From positions 77,659,054 to 77,723,053 of the forward strand of contig OY740765.1 of the NCBI GenBank assembly GCA_963513935.1: a DNA stretch of 64,000 nucleotides, given 5' to 3'. The stretch is from Aphrophora alni. Its lineage: Eukaryota; Arthropoda; Insecta; Hemiptera; Aphrophoridae. This document shows, one piece after another, positions 9,870-21,800 of the stretch. Each line of letters opens with the position of its first letter. Within the stretch, counting starts at the first letter, position 1. The notes beneath the pieces were generated by a model. It did not search any database and was not told where the DNA came from. It saw nothing but the letters and a program-made list of their open reading frames with translations. The translations under genes and the position numbers were made by a program.

Positions 9870-12193
9870 ATAGGGCCCAAGCTTTGTTGTCTGAAAATCA
9901 AAATAGGCCTAAAATAGTAAATTTCAAAAATACAATTTCATCTATAATAACAAAAGAAAATAATAACATTGATGTAGACATTAGAGAAGAATTGTTAAAT
10001 GAAGAAAATTATAATAATGTAAGCATACAGCCTATAAAAGGAGAGTTAATTGAAATTGATGTGAAAATTAATAAAGAAGAATTTAAATGTTTAATTGATA
10101 CAGGCTCAGAAATTACCGTTATGAATGAAGAAATTTATAAGAAACTGATTACTAATAATGATAAAATTTTGGAATTACCAGTATGTAACTTAACAATTGT
10201 AGGAGTAACAGGTGTGCGTAGCAAGAGGATTACAAAACAAGCTTTTATAGATGTAGAAATTGGAAAAGATGTAGTTGGAGTAAATTTTTTAATTGTTAGA
10301 GGTCTAAATATTGAAATGATTATAGGATGTGATTTTTTAAAACAAAAGAAAGCTCAAATTGATTTTGATGAAGAAAAGATTAGATTTAATGTAGAGGATA
10401 AAATAATTCAGACAAAGTTTAGAAAACAAATTTCGCAAGTAGAATGTTATAAATTAAAATTGTGTAAGACTAAAGCAGAAATAAATTGTTATGATGAGAC
10501 AGATTTTGACTATGAAGAATTGCAAATTAATGATGTAGCTACAAACTTTTTTCAAGATTTTGATTCAAAATATTATGAAAATAACTATGAAGATGTAGAA
10601 TGGACACAAATTGTAGAGAAAATTTTAGAAGAATGTAACTTAAATTTAGATAGCGAAAAACAAGAATTAAAAACTGTATTAAATGATTTCAAAAAAGTAT
10701 TTTCGGATCAGCCAGGAAAAATGTTAAATTATAAAGCTAAATTAAATGTAAAGGAAGATAGTAAATTTATAAATAAATCTTATGCAATACCACATTCAAA
10801 AAAGGAAGCTGTAGCTAAGGAAATTCAAAAAATGATTGACAATGATATAATAGAAGATTCAAATAGCCCATTTTCGAACCCATTAGTATGTGTAATTAAG
10901 AAAGATTCGTCCATAAGACTATGTTTGGATGCTAGGCAAGCAAATCAAATAATAATACCAGATAGAGAAGCACCTGAACAGATAGATGATATATTGCAAA
11001 GGTTTGAAGGAGTTAAATATATTTCTAGTATAGATTTGGTTAGTGGATTTTGGCAGATAGAATTAGATGAACAATCTAGACAATATGTTGCTTTTGTATT
11101 CAATGGTAGAAATTTACAGTTCAAAAGACTCCCTTTTGGTTTAAATGTTAGTACTTCATTATTTAAAAAAGGATTAAGTATGGTATTAGGGCCTGAAGTT
11201 TTGGAATTCACAACAGTTTATGTAGATGATGTATGTATAGCGTCAAAATCGTTTGAAGAGCATATGAGACATTTGCGAAAGTTATTTGAAAGACTTAAAA
11301 CATATAATGTAACGATTAAAATAAAAAAGTCTGTTTTTTGCAAAAAGGGTATAAAGTTTTTAGGATACAATATATCAGATATAGGAATAGAGCCAGACCA
11401 AGAAAAAATTAAAATAATACAAGATTTTCCCACACCAAAAAATATCAAACAATTACAAAGTTTTTTAGGCTTATGTAATTATTACAGGAAGTTTCAACAA
11501 AATTATGCAGAGTTAACTAGTAAATTCACACATCTTTTAGGGAATAATAACAAAATTTGGAATTGGACAGAGGAAGACAGACTTACATTTGAAAGAATAA
11601 AACAGGTTTTCTTAGAAACGATAATTTTACAACACCCTAATTTCCAAGAGCCCTTCTATTTAAACACAGATGCTTCAGATAAAGCTTTAGCAGCAGTATT
11701 GTATCAAGTGGACGTAAATAATGAACATCTGGTCATTGCGTTCGCAAGCAGAACTTTACAAAATAGTGAGGTTAATTACACGGTCACAGAGAAAGAATTA
11801 TTGAGTATAGTCTTCGCATGTAAAAAGTTTAGAAATTATGTGTTAGGAAATAAAACGACTATACGTTCTGACCACAAAGCTTTGACCTTTTTAAAGAACT
11901 GTAAATTAACACATGGTAGACTTCTGAGATGGATATTGTTTTTACAGGAGTATAACTTAGAAATTGAGTATTGTCCAGGGAAGGAAAATATTGTAGCAGA
12001 TGTTATTTCGCGAACGGATCACAATGAAGTCATCAAGACAGGCGATGAACATTTAATTAAAATTTTTCAGACACAAATTGATAAAAATTTAGCAAAACAA
12101 GATAGAATTCTAAGAAGTGCCTTTAAACGTTTAAATTTAGAACAAAGTCAAGATGAATATTGTATAAGAATTATTAAATTATTGGAAGACTGA
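9839..12193 (+). CDS. pol: Pol, first part: protease, reverse transcriptase, RNase H
   Basis: This part copies the element's RNA into DNA. Counting from the TTG at 9884, the aspartic protease has LIDTGSEITVM (Asp at residue 72) and a distal IIGCDF. The reverse transcriptase has SIRLCLDARQANQ, LPFGL and the YVDD catalytic box (residues of about 446-449). RNase H has NTDASDKALAAVLYQ (Asp near 596), EKELLSIVFA and TIRSDHKALTFL, and ends with PGKENIVADVISR. The spacing matches intact Ty3/gypsy enzymes and there is no frameshift inside. The frame ends at TGA 12191-12193, before the integrase, and continues in the same frame after it. Expression probably depends on -1 frameshifting at 9839-9869. 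Confidence 0.92.
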   Translation, partial: TTGKPKWTTINRAQALLSENQNRPKIVNFKNTISSIITKENNNIDVDIREELLNEENYNNVSIQPIKGELIEIDVKINKEEFKCLIDTGSEITVMNEEIYKKLITNNDKILELPVCNLTIVGVTGVRSKRITKQAFIDVEIGKDVVGVNFLIVRGLNIEMIIGCDFLKQKKAQIDFDEEKIRFNVEDKIIQTKFRKQISQVECYKLKLCKTKAEINCYDETDFDYEELQINDVATNFFQDFDSKYYENNYEDVEWTQIVEKILEECNLNLDSEKQELKTVLNDFKKVFSDQPGKMLNYKAKLNVKEDSKFINKSYAIPHSKKEAVAKEIQKMIDNDIIEDSNSPFSNPLVCVIKKDSSIRLCLDARQANQIIIPDREAPEQIDDILQRFEGVKYISSIDLVSGFWQIELDEQSRQYVAFVFNGRNLQFKRLPFGLNVSTSLFKKGLSMVLGPEVLEFTTVYVDDVCIASKSFEEHMRHLRKLFERLKTYNVTIKIKKSVFCKKGIKFLGYNISDIGIEPDQEKIKIIQDFPTPKNIKQLQSFLGLCNYYRKFQQNYAELTSKFTHLLGNNNKIWNWTEEDRLTFERIKQVFLETIILQHPNFQEPFYLNTDASDKALAAVLYQVDVNNEHLVIAFASRTLQNSEVNYTVTEKELLSIVFACKKFRNYVLGNKTTIRSDHKALTFLKNCKLTHGRLLRWILFLQEYNLEIEYCPGKENIVADVISRTDHNEVIKTGDEHLIKIFQTQIDKNLAKQDRILRSAFKRLNLEQSQDEYCIRIIKLLED

Positions 12194-13324
12194 TCTGTTA
12201 AATTTAATAAGTTAAGAGAATGTTATGTTATCTATAATGGTGTTTTATTTAAAAAGTCAAAGAAAAATGGAATTCACAAAATTTGTTTAACAAAAACTTT
12301 AATAGAAATTGTAATTAATGATTGTCATGAAAGATACGGACATATTGGTGCGGGAAAGTGTTATAAAATATTAAAAGGACTATACGAATTCCCAAATTTA
12401 GAAAAACAAATAAAATTACAAATTAGGCCATGCGATTTATGTCAAAAAACTAAAGTATCAAATATAAAAAATGAAGGATTAATGGTGAACATCTTACCCG
12501 AAAATGTGTTAGATTTGGTAGCAGTGGATTTATTTGGAGAATTACCGACTGGAAGTGGTGGGGTTAAATATATATTTGTAGTACTGGATGTTTTTTCGAA
12601 ATTTGTAAAATTATACACTATAAAGAGGGCAATTGGGACAGTTTTAGCAAATAAAATAATCAATGAATATGTAAAGGAAATAGGGAAACCAAAAATAATT
12701 CTAAGTGACCACGGTAGTCAGTTTCAATCAAGAATTTGGAAAGAAAAATTAATAAATAATAATATTCAAGTTAGACACACATCAGTATATCATCCTCAGT
12801 CGAATCCCAGTGAGCGTTGCATGAGAGAACTAGGTCGAATGTTTAGGACTTATGTACACAATAAACACACAAAATGGCCGCTTTATGTAAAATTTATAGA
12901 AAATTGTATGAATCAATCCATACACGAATCCATCAATGATAGTCCGTATGAAATTATGTTTAAAAAGGAGTGTCCGCGCATTTATAACCAACTATGCAAA
13001 TTTCCTCCGGGAAAAATAATAGATTTTGAAGAAAAAATAGTTTTAGCGAGAAGACGTTTGAAGTTAAAAGCAAATCAGCGGAAAAAATATCATGATAAAA
13101 AACTAAAACCAACAAAATTTGAGGTAGGAGATTTAGTTTTGGTTAAAAATCACTATCTGTCATCAAATTTGAGGAGAGAAATAAAGAAATTTTTCTTATT
13201 GTATCAAGGTCCGTTTAAAGTTTTAAAAATTAAATTAGAAAATGCATATGTAATTAGTACAATAGACTCTGAAGTAATTAAAGGGACATACAATGTCACT
13301 CAATTAAGGAAATATATTTCATAA
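12194..13324 (+). CDS. pol: Pol, second part: integrase (separated by an in-frame TGA)
   Basis: This part inserts the DNA copy into the host genome. It lies in the same frame as the preceding pol part and is separated only by TGA 12191-12193. Right after the stop comes the integrase zinc-binding domain (H-x4-H in HERYGH, C-x2-C in CDLC, 12334-12450). Then comes the catalytic core with the D,D-35-E triad: Asp in AVDLFG (12527-12529), Asp in LSDHGSQF, Glu in NPSERC. A C-terminal GPY/F-like motif (YQGPF) follows. The first ATG after the stop is at 12482, inside the domain, so separate initiation would lose the zinc finger. Either one point mutation inactivates this copy or the stop is read through. 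All else looks intact. Confidence 0.88.
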   Translation, partial: SVKFNKLRECYVIYNGVLFKKSKKNGIHKICLTKTLIEIVINDCHERYGHIGAGKCYKILKGLYEFPNLEKQIKLQIRPCDLCQKTKVSNIKNEGLMVNILPENVLDLVAVDLFGELPTGSGGVKYIFVVLDVFSKFVKLYTIKRAIGTVLANKIINEYVKEIGKPKIILSDHGSQFQSRIWKEKLINNNIQVRHTSVYHPQSNPSERCMRELGRMFRTYVHNKHTKWPLYVKFIENCMNQSIHESINDSPYEIMFKKECPRIYNQLCKFPPGKIIDFEEKIVLARRRLKLKANQRKKYHDKKLKPTKFEVGDLVLVKNHYLSSNLRREIKKFFLLYQGPFKVLKIKLENAYVISTIDSEVIKGTYNVTQLRKYIS

Positions 13325-16300
13325 ATAATTAAAGAATTGATAATAATAAATTTTAACGTTAAATAAATAATTTGATTAGAAAACAGAACACTTTAAAAAA
13401 TAAATTGTGTAATATAAGAAAACTTGTAAGGCAAACTAGAATATTTGAAAATGTTAGGAGAGGATCATTGGAGCTGCAAGATTGTTAGTAAATAACTCTG
13501 TATGTTTATGAAAGGAATAAATATTGATTTTACGTGACATAGATAAGATAGTTAGTTCGAAGCGAGGATTCAGAGTAGTGTTAAAAAAAAAAAAAATATT
13601 CAATATTAAGTAGGTAGATTCAATATTAAATATTCAATAAAATGTGACGAGAGAGAGTTGAGATTCATTTGCAGATCGTATTGGAACCAAAAGGTCTTCA
13701 TGTCTTATCAGTAGACAGATAAGGATTGTCTCATATCGAGGGGACTTGTTTATGTTTAAACCAGGCCTAGAATTCCTTTGCATGACATTAAGACGAGATA
13801 CAGCGTGTGACAGAATTATTGTTCTGAAAATAAAAAAACTTTTGACGTATAATTCTAATTTAACTTGCGTTTTCGAATAAAATTTACTTGAATAAAGGAT
13901 AATTGGTTTTAAATAAAGTAAATAAGAACGAAAGTAGATTACTTAAATAACTTTAATAGAATTAAAGGTAAAATTTCTAAGTAAAGGACTTAGAATAAAT
14001 TTTAAAAAAAAAAAAAATAAAATTTTCTTTTTGAATTTGAATAATAACATCTAGAAAGGATTACATAAACAGAAAATCGACGATGCTAGAAGTAAACTTG
14101 GTAAAAATAAACATTATTTCAACTTCGGATGAAACAATTTTAATGAAATTTTTTATGAATTTTAAAATTTTCTTCGTGTAGATGCATTTAAGGAGTACAT
14201 GAACATTTTGGGAGGATGGCTGAGCGTTTGTGTAGTTAAAATAGAATGTTTTATTCATAAGAATAAGGCATTCTGAGACTGCATAAGAGGGTGTGTTGTG
14301 AAATAGGGATGTGTTTTGGGTTTTATCTTGAATCAAGTAGGGATATTGCATTCAACCACTGCACATTTCAACGTCACAACATGTTACTCTGTGTAAGAGT
14401 CTAAAGAGCAATTAGAAGTATGCACGGTATAAAGTAGACGGTTAGAAGAACCTATGTAGGAGAGGTTAGGAAGAAAAATGCATAAAATAAATAAAAAAAT
14501 TCATAAAAAACAAATAAAAAAGGTATAAATAAAAAACAAAATAAAAAATGGAACGTTGGAGGGTTTTATTGATCGACGTTCGGCAGGGCTTCATCATTAG
14601 TACAGAGGAGTATTATTCAATTGCTGTAACAATGATGAACCCCGGTCGAGTTTTGAAAAATAAAATAAGAAAAAAACAAAAAAAAAACAAAAAACAAAAA
14701 ATTTGTCATACGACTTATGTAAATGAAATATAGTTAAAACTTTGACAATTTTGAGAAGTTTAAAGAACAAAGAGTTCTTATTTTGTATTAAGAAATACAG
14801 AAATTTAGTAGAAGAAGTTCAAGAGAGAACATAGAGTTCTTGAGTATATTATAAAAATATAAAGTTTGGTGGGCGAACTGTCTTTCGAGGCAGGATGTAG
14901 CTATGTTCGAGAAGTGATATAATCAAGGCCTAAGATATCATTTCTAGAAGGTAGTGATTTAGAGTTAATTGGAAAACTTATCAAAAAATCCAACGTAGTT
15001 GTTTAGAGTTCTGTCACATGTAATTTTGGGCAAAAAACATAAACAATGACTTATGTTTGTAAGTGTCATAAACTTTCATAGATATAGGAAAAGTTTTTTT
15101 TTGGGTCTATTCTAACAAATAGAAACAGATGTTGAGGGAAGTCGTCAAGGGACAATAGGACAATGCTTACATGGTGAAAGGAGGGGGTTTGTTTAAGAAA
15201 CAAAGCCTAGAAATAAATCGGACGTGACAGGAAGGAGAGTTTTTTTTTAAAATAAAACGAAAAGTTTTATAAAACTGTAAAAATGTTGATTAGCTGATTA
15301 GGATACGTAATTAGATGTTAAATTGTAAAATGATAAGTTGTATGTTTGATATTGATAAATTTTAAGGATTATTAGATAATATGAGATAAAAAATTGTTAG
15401 TTTTAAGTGATTTGTGATTTGAGAATATGAAGAACAATTGGTTAAAGTTGGAGAATTTATGTGAGTTTTGCCAAGACAGATAATAATAAAGTTTTTTAAG
15501 TTTTTTTGATGTTAAATAATGAATGAGGGAGGTTAAGTTTTTGTTTTTTAAAGGAAAGAGTAATAAATTAACAATGATAAGAGAGGTTTTGATGAAATTT
15601 ATAAATGAAATAAATAATTAACGATTTTTGATAAATAATGTTTACATTTAAAGCAATAGATGATAGTGAGAAGTTATTTGATAAAGATGTCTAAAGATTT
15701 TGATGAAATACGGTGTTAGCTGGGAAAACAATGTAAATTTTATTTTTTTTTTTGAGTTTTTATATACAAGTAATAGATGATTAAGAAGATTTTAATATGA
15801 AGTAGTTTAAATGAGAGATTTTTTGAGTTTTATATGAAGATGATGACTTTACAAAAATGTTGAGTAAAGTGGTATTTAAAATGAAGTTGTTCTGTTAATA
15901 AGCTTTTATAAAGAAGGTAGTTAGGTTGCATTAATGGTAGTTTTTTAGTTTTTAAGAGGTTTTTTGAGTACTGCGATGAAATAAAGGAAACATGCGACGA
16001 TTTTAATGAAATAAAGAAAAAATGCGACGATTTTAAATAAAACAAGAGGAGATTAAAGGAATTCTACGAAATACGGCGATTATTATGATTTTTAAAGGAA
16101 GCTACGTTGAAATAAGGAGATTATTTATGAAATAAAATATAGGTAAATAATAAGGAGTTTTTTATTATGAAGAATTTGTTTGGGGATTAATGCAACTTGA
16201 ATTATTAAAATATGAAAGATAAGATGGAAATAATTTTAAGATAGGATACTGAGAGACAATACAATTGTAAAGAGGTAATTTTTAAATAAATAGATGAGTT

Positions 16301-17126
16301 TTGTAAGTAATTATATTTCTTTTTGATAATAATGATGTTATATTTTGAATTTTAGTTGAAGAAAAGAGAAGTTTATAATTATAAAATCAGTAGTTAACAT
16401 GTTATCCCAGCAAGACAAAGGAGAATTGAGAATTGATAAAGAATAAATAGTTATTGGGTTTAAATTAAAATGAGTAATAATATAAGATGATAATTGAAAA
16501 GTTTTAAGGTGAATTGAAGCAATGTTGAGTAATAAGTAAATAAATTCGTAAAAATGTTAATTAAAATGAGAGGTTTTAAATTGTAATTGTATTAAGTTGA
16601 AGGAATTATTCAGATGAATATCTAGAGTCAAAGGTAGATTTTCAAAGGATGTAGAAATGTCGTCTTGGCAAAGAGGATGAGACGTAGAAAAAGTATATAG
16701 ACGGCTGTCTGGGAGATAAGCTTTGAGTGACGGGATCCTGTCAACAAACAAAAAATGTTGATGGAAAGTTTCAGCCAACAAGGTTGGAAAGGAAACTGAT
16801 GATGGGTTTTATTGTATAAATAGAGATAAGACTTAGCACTAATTGATTCGTATTATTTTTTACAAATGAGTTATGATGACTCAAACAAATTGAGATAGTA
16901 AAATAGGATTTTTAATAAATAGATTTTAATTTTTTATGTAAAAAGAGAATCTTTCTTAAATTAAGTATACTAGGGATACTTATTTTCTTTCATGAGGTCC
17001 TTAGCTTCTGAAATGAAATGTCTTGAACATCCATTAAAAAATTTTTTTCTTTCTCGATTTGAAATTTATATATATAAAAGCTTTGTATTCCAATACCTGT
17101 ATTGAAATACAAACCTTGTGGGGTTT
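13325..17126 (+). other. Long non-coding 3' region of the Ty3/gypsy element
   Basis: About 3.8 kb lie between the integrase stop and the 3' LTR with no plausible env or accessory gene; the longest open frame (14061-14351, minus strand) resembles nothing known. The plus strand is conspicuously C-poor and rich in A and G. A near-perfect 30-bp dimer with ATGAAATAAAG...ATGCGACGATTTTA lies at about 15975-16036. No polypurine tract precedes the 3' LTR, where the sequence reads CCTTGTGGGGTTT. A purine-rich GAAAGGAGGGGG lies far upstream, at about 15176-15187. Confidence 0.7.
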
Positions 17127-18749
17127 TGTGACAAAGTGAAAAGTCAGATTTTAATATAGACTCATTTAAAAGACGCGGTTAAGCCAAACAGATAAGAGAT
17201 TCAAATAATAAATTAAATGTAGTAACTTCATTAATAAAAGAAAAATGGATTTTCAAGACAACAATGTGAATTATTATGTTTAATTTTAATGTAATTTAGT
17301 TTGTTTGTTATAAAATGTAATTTATTTGTATTTTACGGCAGTGCGGTAAAATGTTGAACAGTAACCGGAAGGAACGCTTTTCGGAAGTGAGAATTTGCCT
17401 CATGGTAACAGCAGTCTAAGTCCAGCGTTAGGAGTGACAGGTTGTTTCTAAAAGAGTCTCAGTTCAGTGATTGAAGGGTTCAGACATATTTCGACGTTTG
17501 TGTGCTATCAAATAGAACAATAAACAAAAAAACCGATAGAATGTAAGATTTTATAATTTAGAAGGGACAATAGAGTTGATATTGACATAAGGTATAGACA
17601 GTGAAAAATCAGTGTACAAAGAATTGTTAGAGACTGACTTTATGAGAGACTTTGTTATATAGTAGAATGAATTACCATGCGGTTTTTCTTTGCAATGGCT
17701 TCCATGAGTCAAAGGTTTGAGTTTTGAATATTTTCTGGACAATAGGACTATAAACCCATATTCAAAGTATTGAATGTGATTGTTATAAATAGTGAACTTT
17801 TAAACCAATGTATAAACTTGTAGAATGAGACATGAACGTTCAGTGTTTCAGTGTTAATGCTGAGTTGATAATATTTATAGACAAGACTGTTATTTGTGAG
17901 AAATATCAAAAGAAATTTTAATTTAAATGAATATTAATTTTCATTTTAATAAACAGAAAATAAATATGAATTCCATAAAACAAAGGGAGAAACGATTCGA
18001 GGATGTCATCATAAGGGAGAGAGCATTTCCACGAGGCGGGATCATGGTGTCTTGGACAATAGGAGAAGTCAACCACGGATTCAAAGTGTTTTCAACGAAA
18101 CAATAACGTGTTTGGTATCCACGTTTCAGAAACTCTTATTTTTAAACTATGTATGAATTTGATAGAATTTGTGTTGTTCAATATTAGATATAGAATATAT
18201 AGATGATTAGAATTTTAATAAAAAAAAAAAAAAGGTAAATCCTTAAACTTAAAACTTTATGAAGAAAACAAATTATAAATTTTCTGATATTCAGTAAAAC
18301 AATATAACTTGCATTAATTTAAAAGGATGCAATTCTTATTTCAATTAAATTCATTTTTTTTGTATGTTGCAACAAGTAAGATAACGTCAGTAAATAAACT
18401 TTATTCAGATCTTTTTCTTATCAATATCATTTTAATAGGAGTAATTTGATAGGATGTGTTAGTGTAAGATGTTGAATATGACTATTCAAACTTTATATCT
18501 GTCTAATAGTTTAATAAATCTTTATGTTAACATTTCAGAGACAAGTGTTTTCATTAAATACCAAATATCACTGTAAGTACACTGTGAAAAGAACTTACGA
18601 CCCCAGATATTTTTTCTTTCTTTTAAATATTTAAATTCATTCTTTTTTCAAAATTGGTATGCTAAAGCAAACCTGGCGCCCTATAGTCGAGCAAATTAAC
18701 AAATTAATTACATTAAATAATAACATCATCTCTTTTTTGAATTATTACA
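17127..18749 (+). repeat. 3' LTR of the Ty3/gypsy element (1623 bp)
   Basis: This is a direct copy of 5952-7574 at a constant offset of 11175 bases, and I found no difference by eye. It ends TTACA at 18749 and is followed by ATAT and a (TA)n-rich stretch (18751-18781). Confidence 0.93.
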
Positions 18750-18781
18750 ATATATACACAAGTATATATATATATATATAA

Positions 18782-19703
18782 AAATTTATGGAAAAGAAAA
18801 CATTAATGATTGTTGTGTAATTTCAGTTTTAGAATTTTAAAAGACATTAATGTTCGAAGGACCAACTTTCTTACGCAAGTAAACACATTGAAAAAAAGAA
18901 AATTATGTTATGTCTATATTAAACTGTAGAATTGCAACTGTATATATTTCATACCTTAATTGAGGTGAAGTCTTGTAGATCTGTAGGATGGTGTTTGTAA
19001 ATGTGCACAGGTACCTGGTGATGACACTTGACACAACGTAATTACAATAGTTTAGTCACAAATCACTAATATCACTGCTCACAACTAATAAATACAAAAT
19101 ATAGACAAGTTTCTTTAGTTGAGTTTATCGCAAAATCTTTGGTTTTGTAAATTAACAGTTAATCGCACAAGTCGATGCCATGAGTGCATGGCGTAGAATT
19201 CAAGTGATATGAGCCATACTTATCGGGTGAATATGAATAGTCACAATAGACAGATTATAAATAGGTTTGTGACCAAATAAACAGAGCGTATTATCACAGA
19301 AAAATAACTATTAATTGCTTTATTATTATTATTCTATTAGCAGTGTTGTATAGATACATACAGCGTGTATAACCAAACCATAAGACAACCATGTCCGTTT
19401 TATTAGAGCGTTGCTTGTCCAGTCTCGTGGTTTCTTGAAGAGGCGGTATTCTTCCGTTTTTGTTAGCCAGAGACCAATCAAACTGTCAGAAAATATAGCT
19501 CTATTAAACCTGCATAAAACTGCTGTTGATAAGCGGTGAATTGTACTGGGATATCGGTATTTACAGGGGGAATACAAAATAAGTACAGAACAAATAATGT
19601 ACAAGTATCTTAAGAGAAGAAAGTCTTTTATTTTATCTATAGTAATCACTATTATCTAACGTGATAGATGTGTTCCTTATTTAATTTTACAGTATGGGAA
19701 TTA
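18782..19703. other. AT-rich DNA, no gene seen
   Basis: A 106-codon minus-strand open frame at 19329-19649 shows no domain or conserved motif that I recognise. No repeat or RNA gene was defined here. Confidence 0.5.
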
Positions 19704-19870
19704 TTAACCCTCCCACACTCGCACGGGTGATCATTGTCACACAGTTCCATTTGTTTTGTTCCTGCCAAGCATGTTGGTAGATGACTCAGTACTTTCCCAC
19801 TGTGTCTAGCTCGTTGGGCCAGTGTGCTTATGCACGTTTAAGTGGAGTATGGGTTGTTTTATTTCGCTTA
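19704..19870. mobile_element. Possible piggyBac-type terminus
   Basis: TTAA (19704-19707) followed by CCCTCCCACACTCGCACGGG has the form of the TTAA-flanked termini seen at 26401, 46941 and 51002. No matching opposite end was found, so it may be a fragment or chance. Confidence 0.3.
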
Positions 19871-20152
19871 AACTTTTTTGTTACCAAATAACTTATAGAG
19901 TGAACACAGAATGTAGTTTATATATAATTTACTCATTCAAAATTTTATTTTTTGAAAAAATAATTATGTTAAAGTAATTCCAATAAAGTTGTCTTTCAAA
20001 TGTGCGAAATATTTTATTATGTTGCCCTGTGTTAAAAGAAGTTATAGGCTCCAAGTTTATATATATATATTTATGAAAAAATTGTAAAAAAATGAGTTTG
20101 CTCTTTATTTTTTACAATAAATTTGCATGTAGAAAATAATACTACACATGGC

Positions 20153-21535
20153 TTAAACATTACTAGACAATTGTACACAATGAATTATTAATGACATTCT
20201 ACATCCTACTAACGCTTTGTAGTTCCTCACCAATTTTTTGACCGTTGAAACATAACTTTCAACCTTCCTATTTCCTAAAAAACCAGTAACAATATCTTTG
20301 AATGATTTCCATGTGACTAGTTCATGTCCATTCAGCTTTCCTTCGAAACTTGAATCCTGAACCAGTTTCTTTATTTGCGGACCAATGAATATGCCTTCTA
20401 ATTTTAGCATCACTGAGTTTAGGGAAAAAAAATTTTAATGTTGAAATGGTGGTCCATTTTTGTTTAATGCCTTTACAAAATTTTTCATAAGCCCGAGTTT
20501 TAAATGAAGTGGTAGCAGTATGATTTTTGTAGGTTCAATTAACGGTACATGTTTTACATTAACACCAGCTGTAAACTTCTGCTGGATTGGACACTTTTTT
20601 ACTAAATAATGATGTTGTGTATCTCAACTGTCCCACAGGCAAAGAAAACAACAATACTTCATAAACCCACCTTGCAAACCAAGAAGCATTGCAACAACTT
20701 TCAGATCACTATACATGCCACATATATTTTTTATAATTTATAGCTTCCAAGATTAAAGCCATGCTTTCCCGAATCTATAAAAAGACGTCATTCTTCTGGA
20801 TTGTGCTGAATTCCAAGTTGTTTCATTAATTCATCAATGAATTTTGCACGATAAAATAAGTTGAGAGTTATATTTCTTGTTCTAAATAAAGTAACTTTAT
20901 ACATTCAGCCAAAAAATTCCATTGTTGTAGTATGGAACCTAAAAGTTCAGCTTGCTGCTTTGATAACTTCAGATCACGCACTAAGTCCAGCTTGGTTAAT
21001 TTAGGTGGGGAGATTTGTCATCAGATGTAGGACAAAATTCTTCAATATTCTCTGCCTCTCATCTATTTCAATATCAGAAGTTTCTAATAATTCTATATCC
21101 ATCGAATTATAGATGGTAATACAGGAATAGGTATGTCATCTTCATGTAGTATTGGCTTTATTTCAGAAGATACGTCTGCATAATTTACTAAATTCTTCTT
21201 CTTTTTTTTACCAAATAACACAATATGTTCGTCATGCAAAAGTAGCAATTAGTGGAGTGCTCCTTCGGTTCACGCCATACCATCAGTACACAAAATTATA
21301 GCTAGACTTTTCCCCTTCATCCATTCCGTTAACGTAACTGAACAAGATATGCAGATGATATGAGGTGTCCACTTTTTATCTTGATCTCCAAGCACAAAAA
21401 CCAAAATTAAGTTTATAAGCTCTTTTTATTAAATTTAATTTTTTTTCTTCTTTGATTTTTAGTAATAAATTTGCCGTAAAGTAGCAAAAATTGTCCGGAT
21501 TATGTGAACTTTCGAACAAACCATGTAGTCAGCAA
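20153..21535 (-). pseudogene. Decayed gene of a transposon-like arthropod protein family
   Basis: Reading the minus strand and changing frame several times gives blocks I recognise from a family of large proteins scattered in many copies in arthropod genomes. In order they are SHNPDNFCYFTANLL; LGDQDKKWTPH with TEWMKGKS; LTKLDLVRDLKLSKQQAELL; HNPEE then RLFIDSG; DLKVVAMLLGLQGGFMKYCC; NVKHVPLIEP; LPLHLKLGL; and finally LEGIFIGPQIKKL with FLGNRK and YKAL. The order is collinear with the family. Frame breaks and stops are numerous and the end after SLIIH is missing, so it is a pseudogene. Multi-copy behaviour suggests a mobile element, but the biochemical function is unknown to me. A Tigger element begins 13 bp beyond its 5' end. 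Confidence 0.65.
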
Positions 21536-21800
21536 ATCAAATGAATTTACAGTAATACCTCGAACTTACGCGATAGGTGGGACCGAGCGATAACCGCGTA
21601 AGTCGAATTCGCGTAAGTCGGGGTACAATTTTGCATATAAATACTGTACTGTACATACAAATTATGTTTAATTGGGATCGGAGAATAAAGAAAACAATAA
21701 TTTATAAGAAAAATGTGTAATAAAGTCTTAAATACAATACTGTACACGTAACAAATTATACAAATTACATATTTTGAATTACAAAAACGTAAACCAAAGT

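Larger units (their letters stand above)
5952..18749 (+). mobile_element. Complete Ty3/gypsy LTR retrotransposon
   Basis: The element has two direct LTRs (5952-7574 and 17127-18749), Gag (7722-9869), Pol in the -1 frame (about 9839-13324) and a long non-coding 3' region. It is 12.8 kb long. LTRs begin TGTGAC and end TTACA. The bases ATAT precede the left LTR (5948-5951) and follow the right one (18750-18753), which fits a 4-bp target duplication, although the flank is TA-rich. I saw no base difference and no indel between the LTRs: a constant offset of 11175 holds from end to end. The insertion is therefore recent. The pol order PR-RT-RNase H-INT defines the Ty3/gypsy class. No env-like frame was seen. 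One in-frame TGA splits pol. Confidence 0.95.

Noticed and set aside
12482..13324. A separate integrase gene starting at ATG 12482.
   Set aside because: The same frame is open right after the TGA at 12193 and encodes the integrase zinc finger, so it is the continuation of pol.
14061..14351. A 96-codon antisense frame in the 3' region of the Ty3 element, considered as an env or accessory gene.
   Set aside because: No signal peptide, membrane or known motif pattern; composition like flanking non-coding DNA.
19329..19649. A 106-codon minus-strand frame.
   Set aside because: No recognisable domain, no splice signals, ordinary AT-rich composition.
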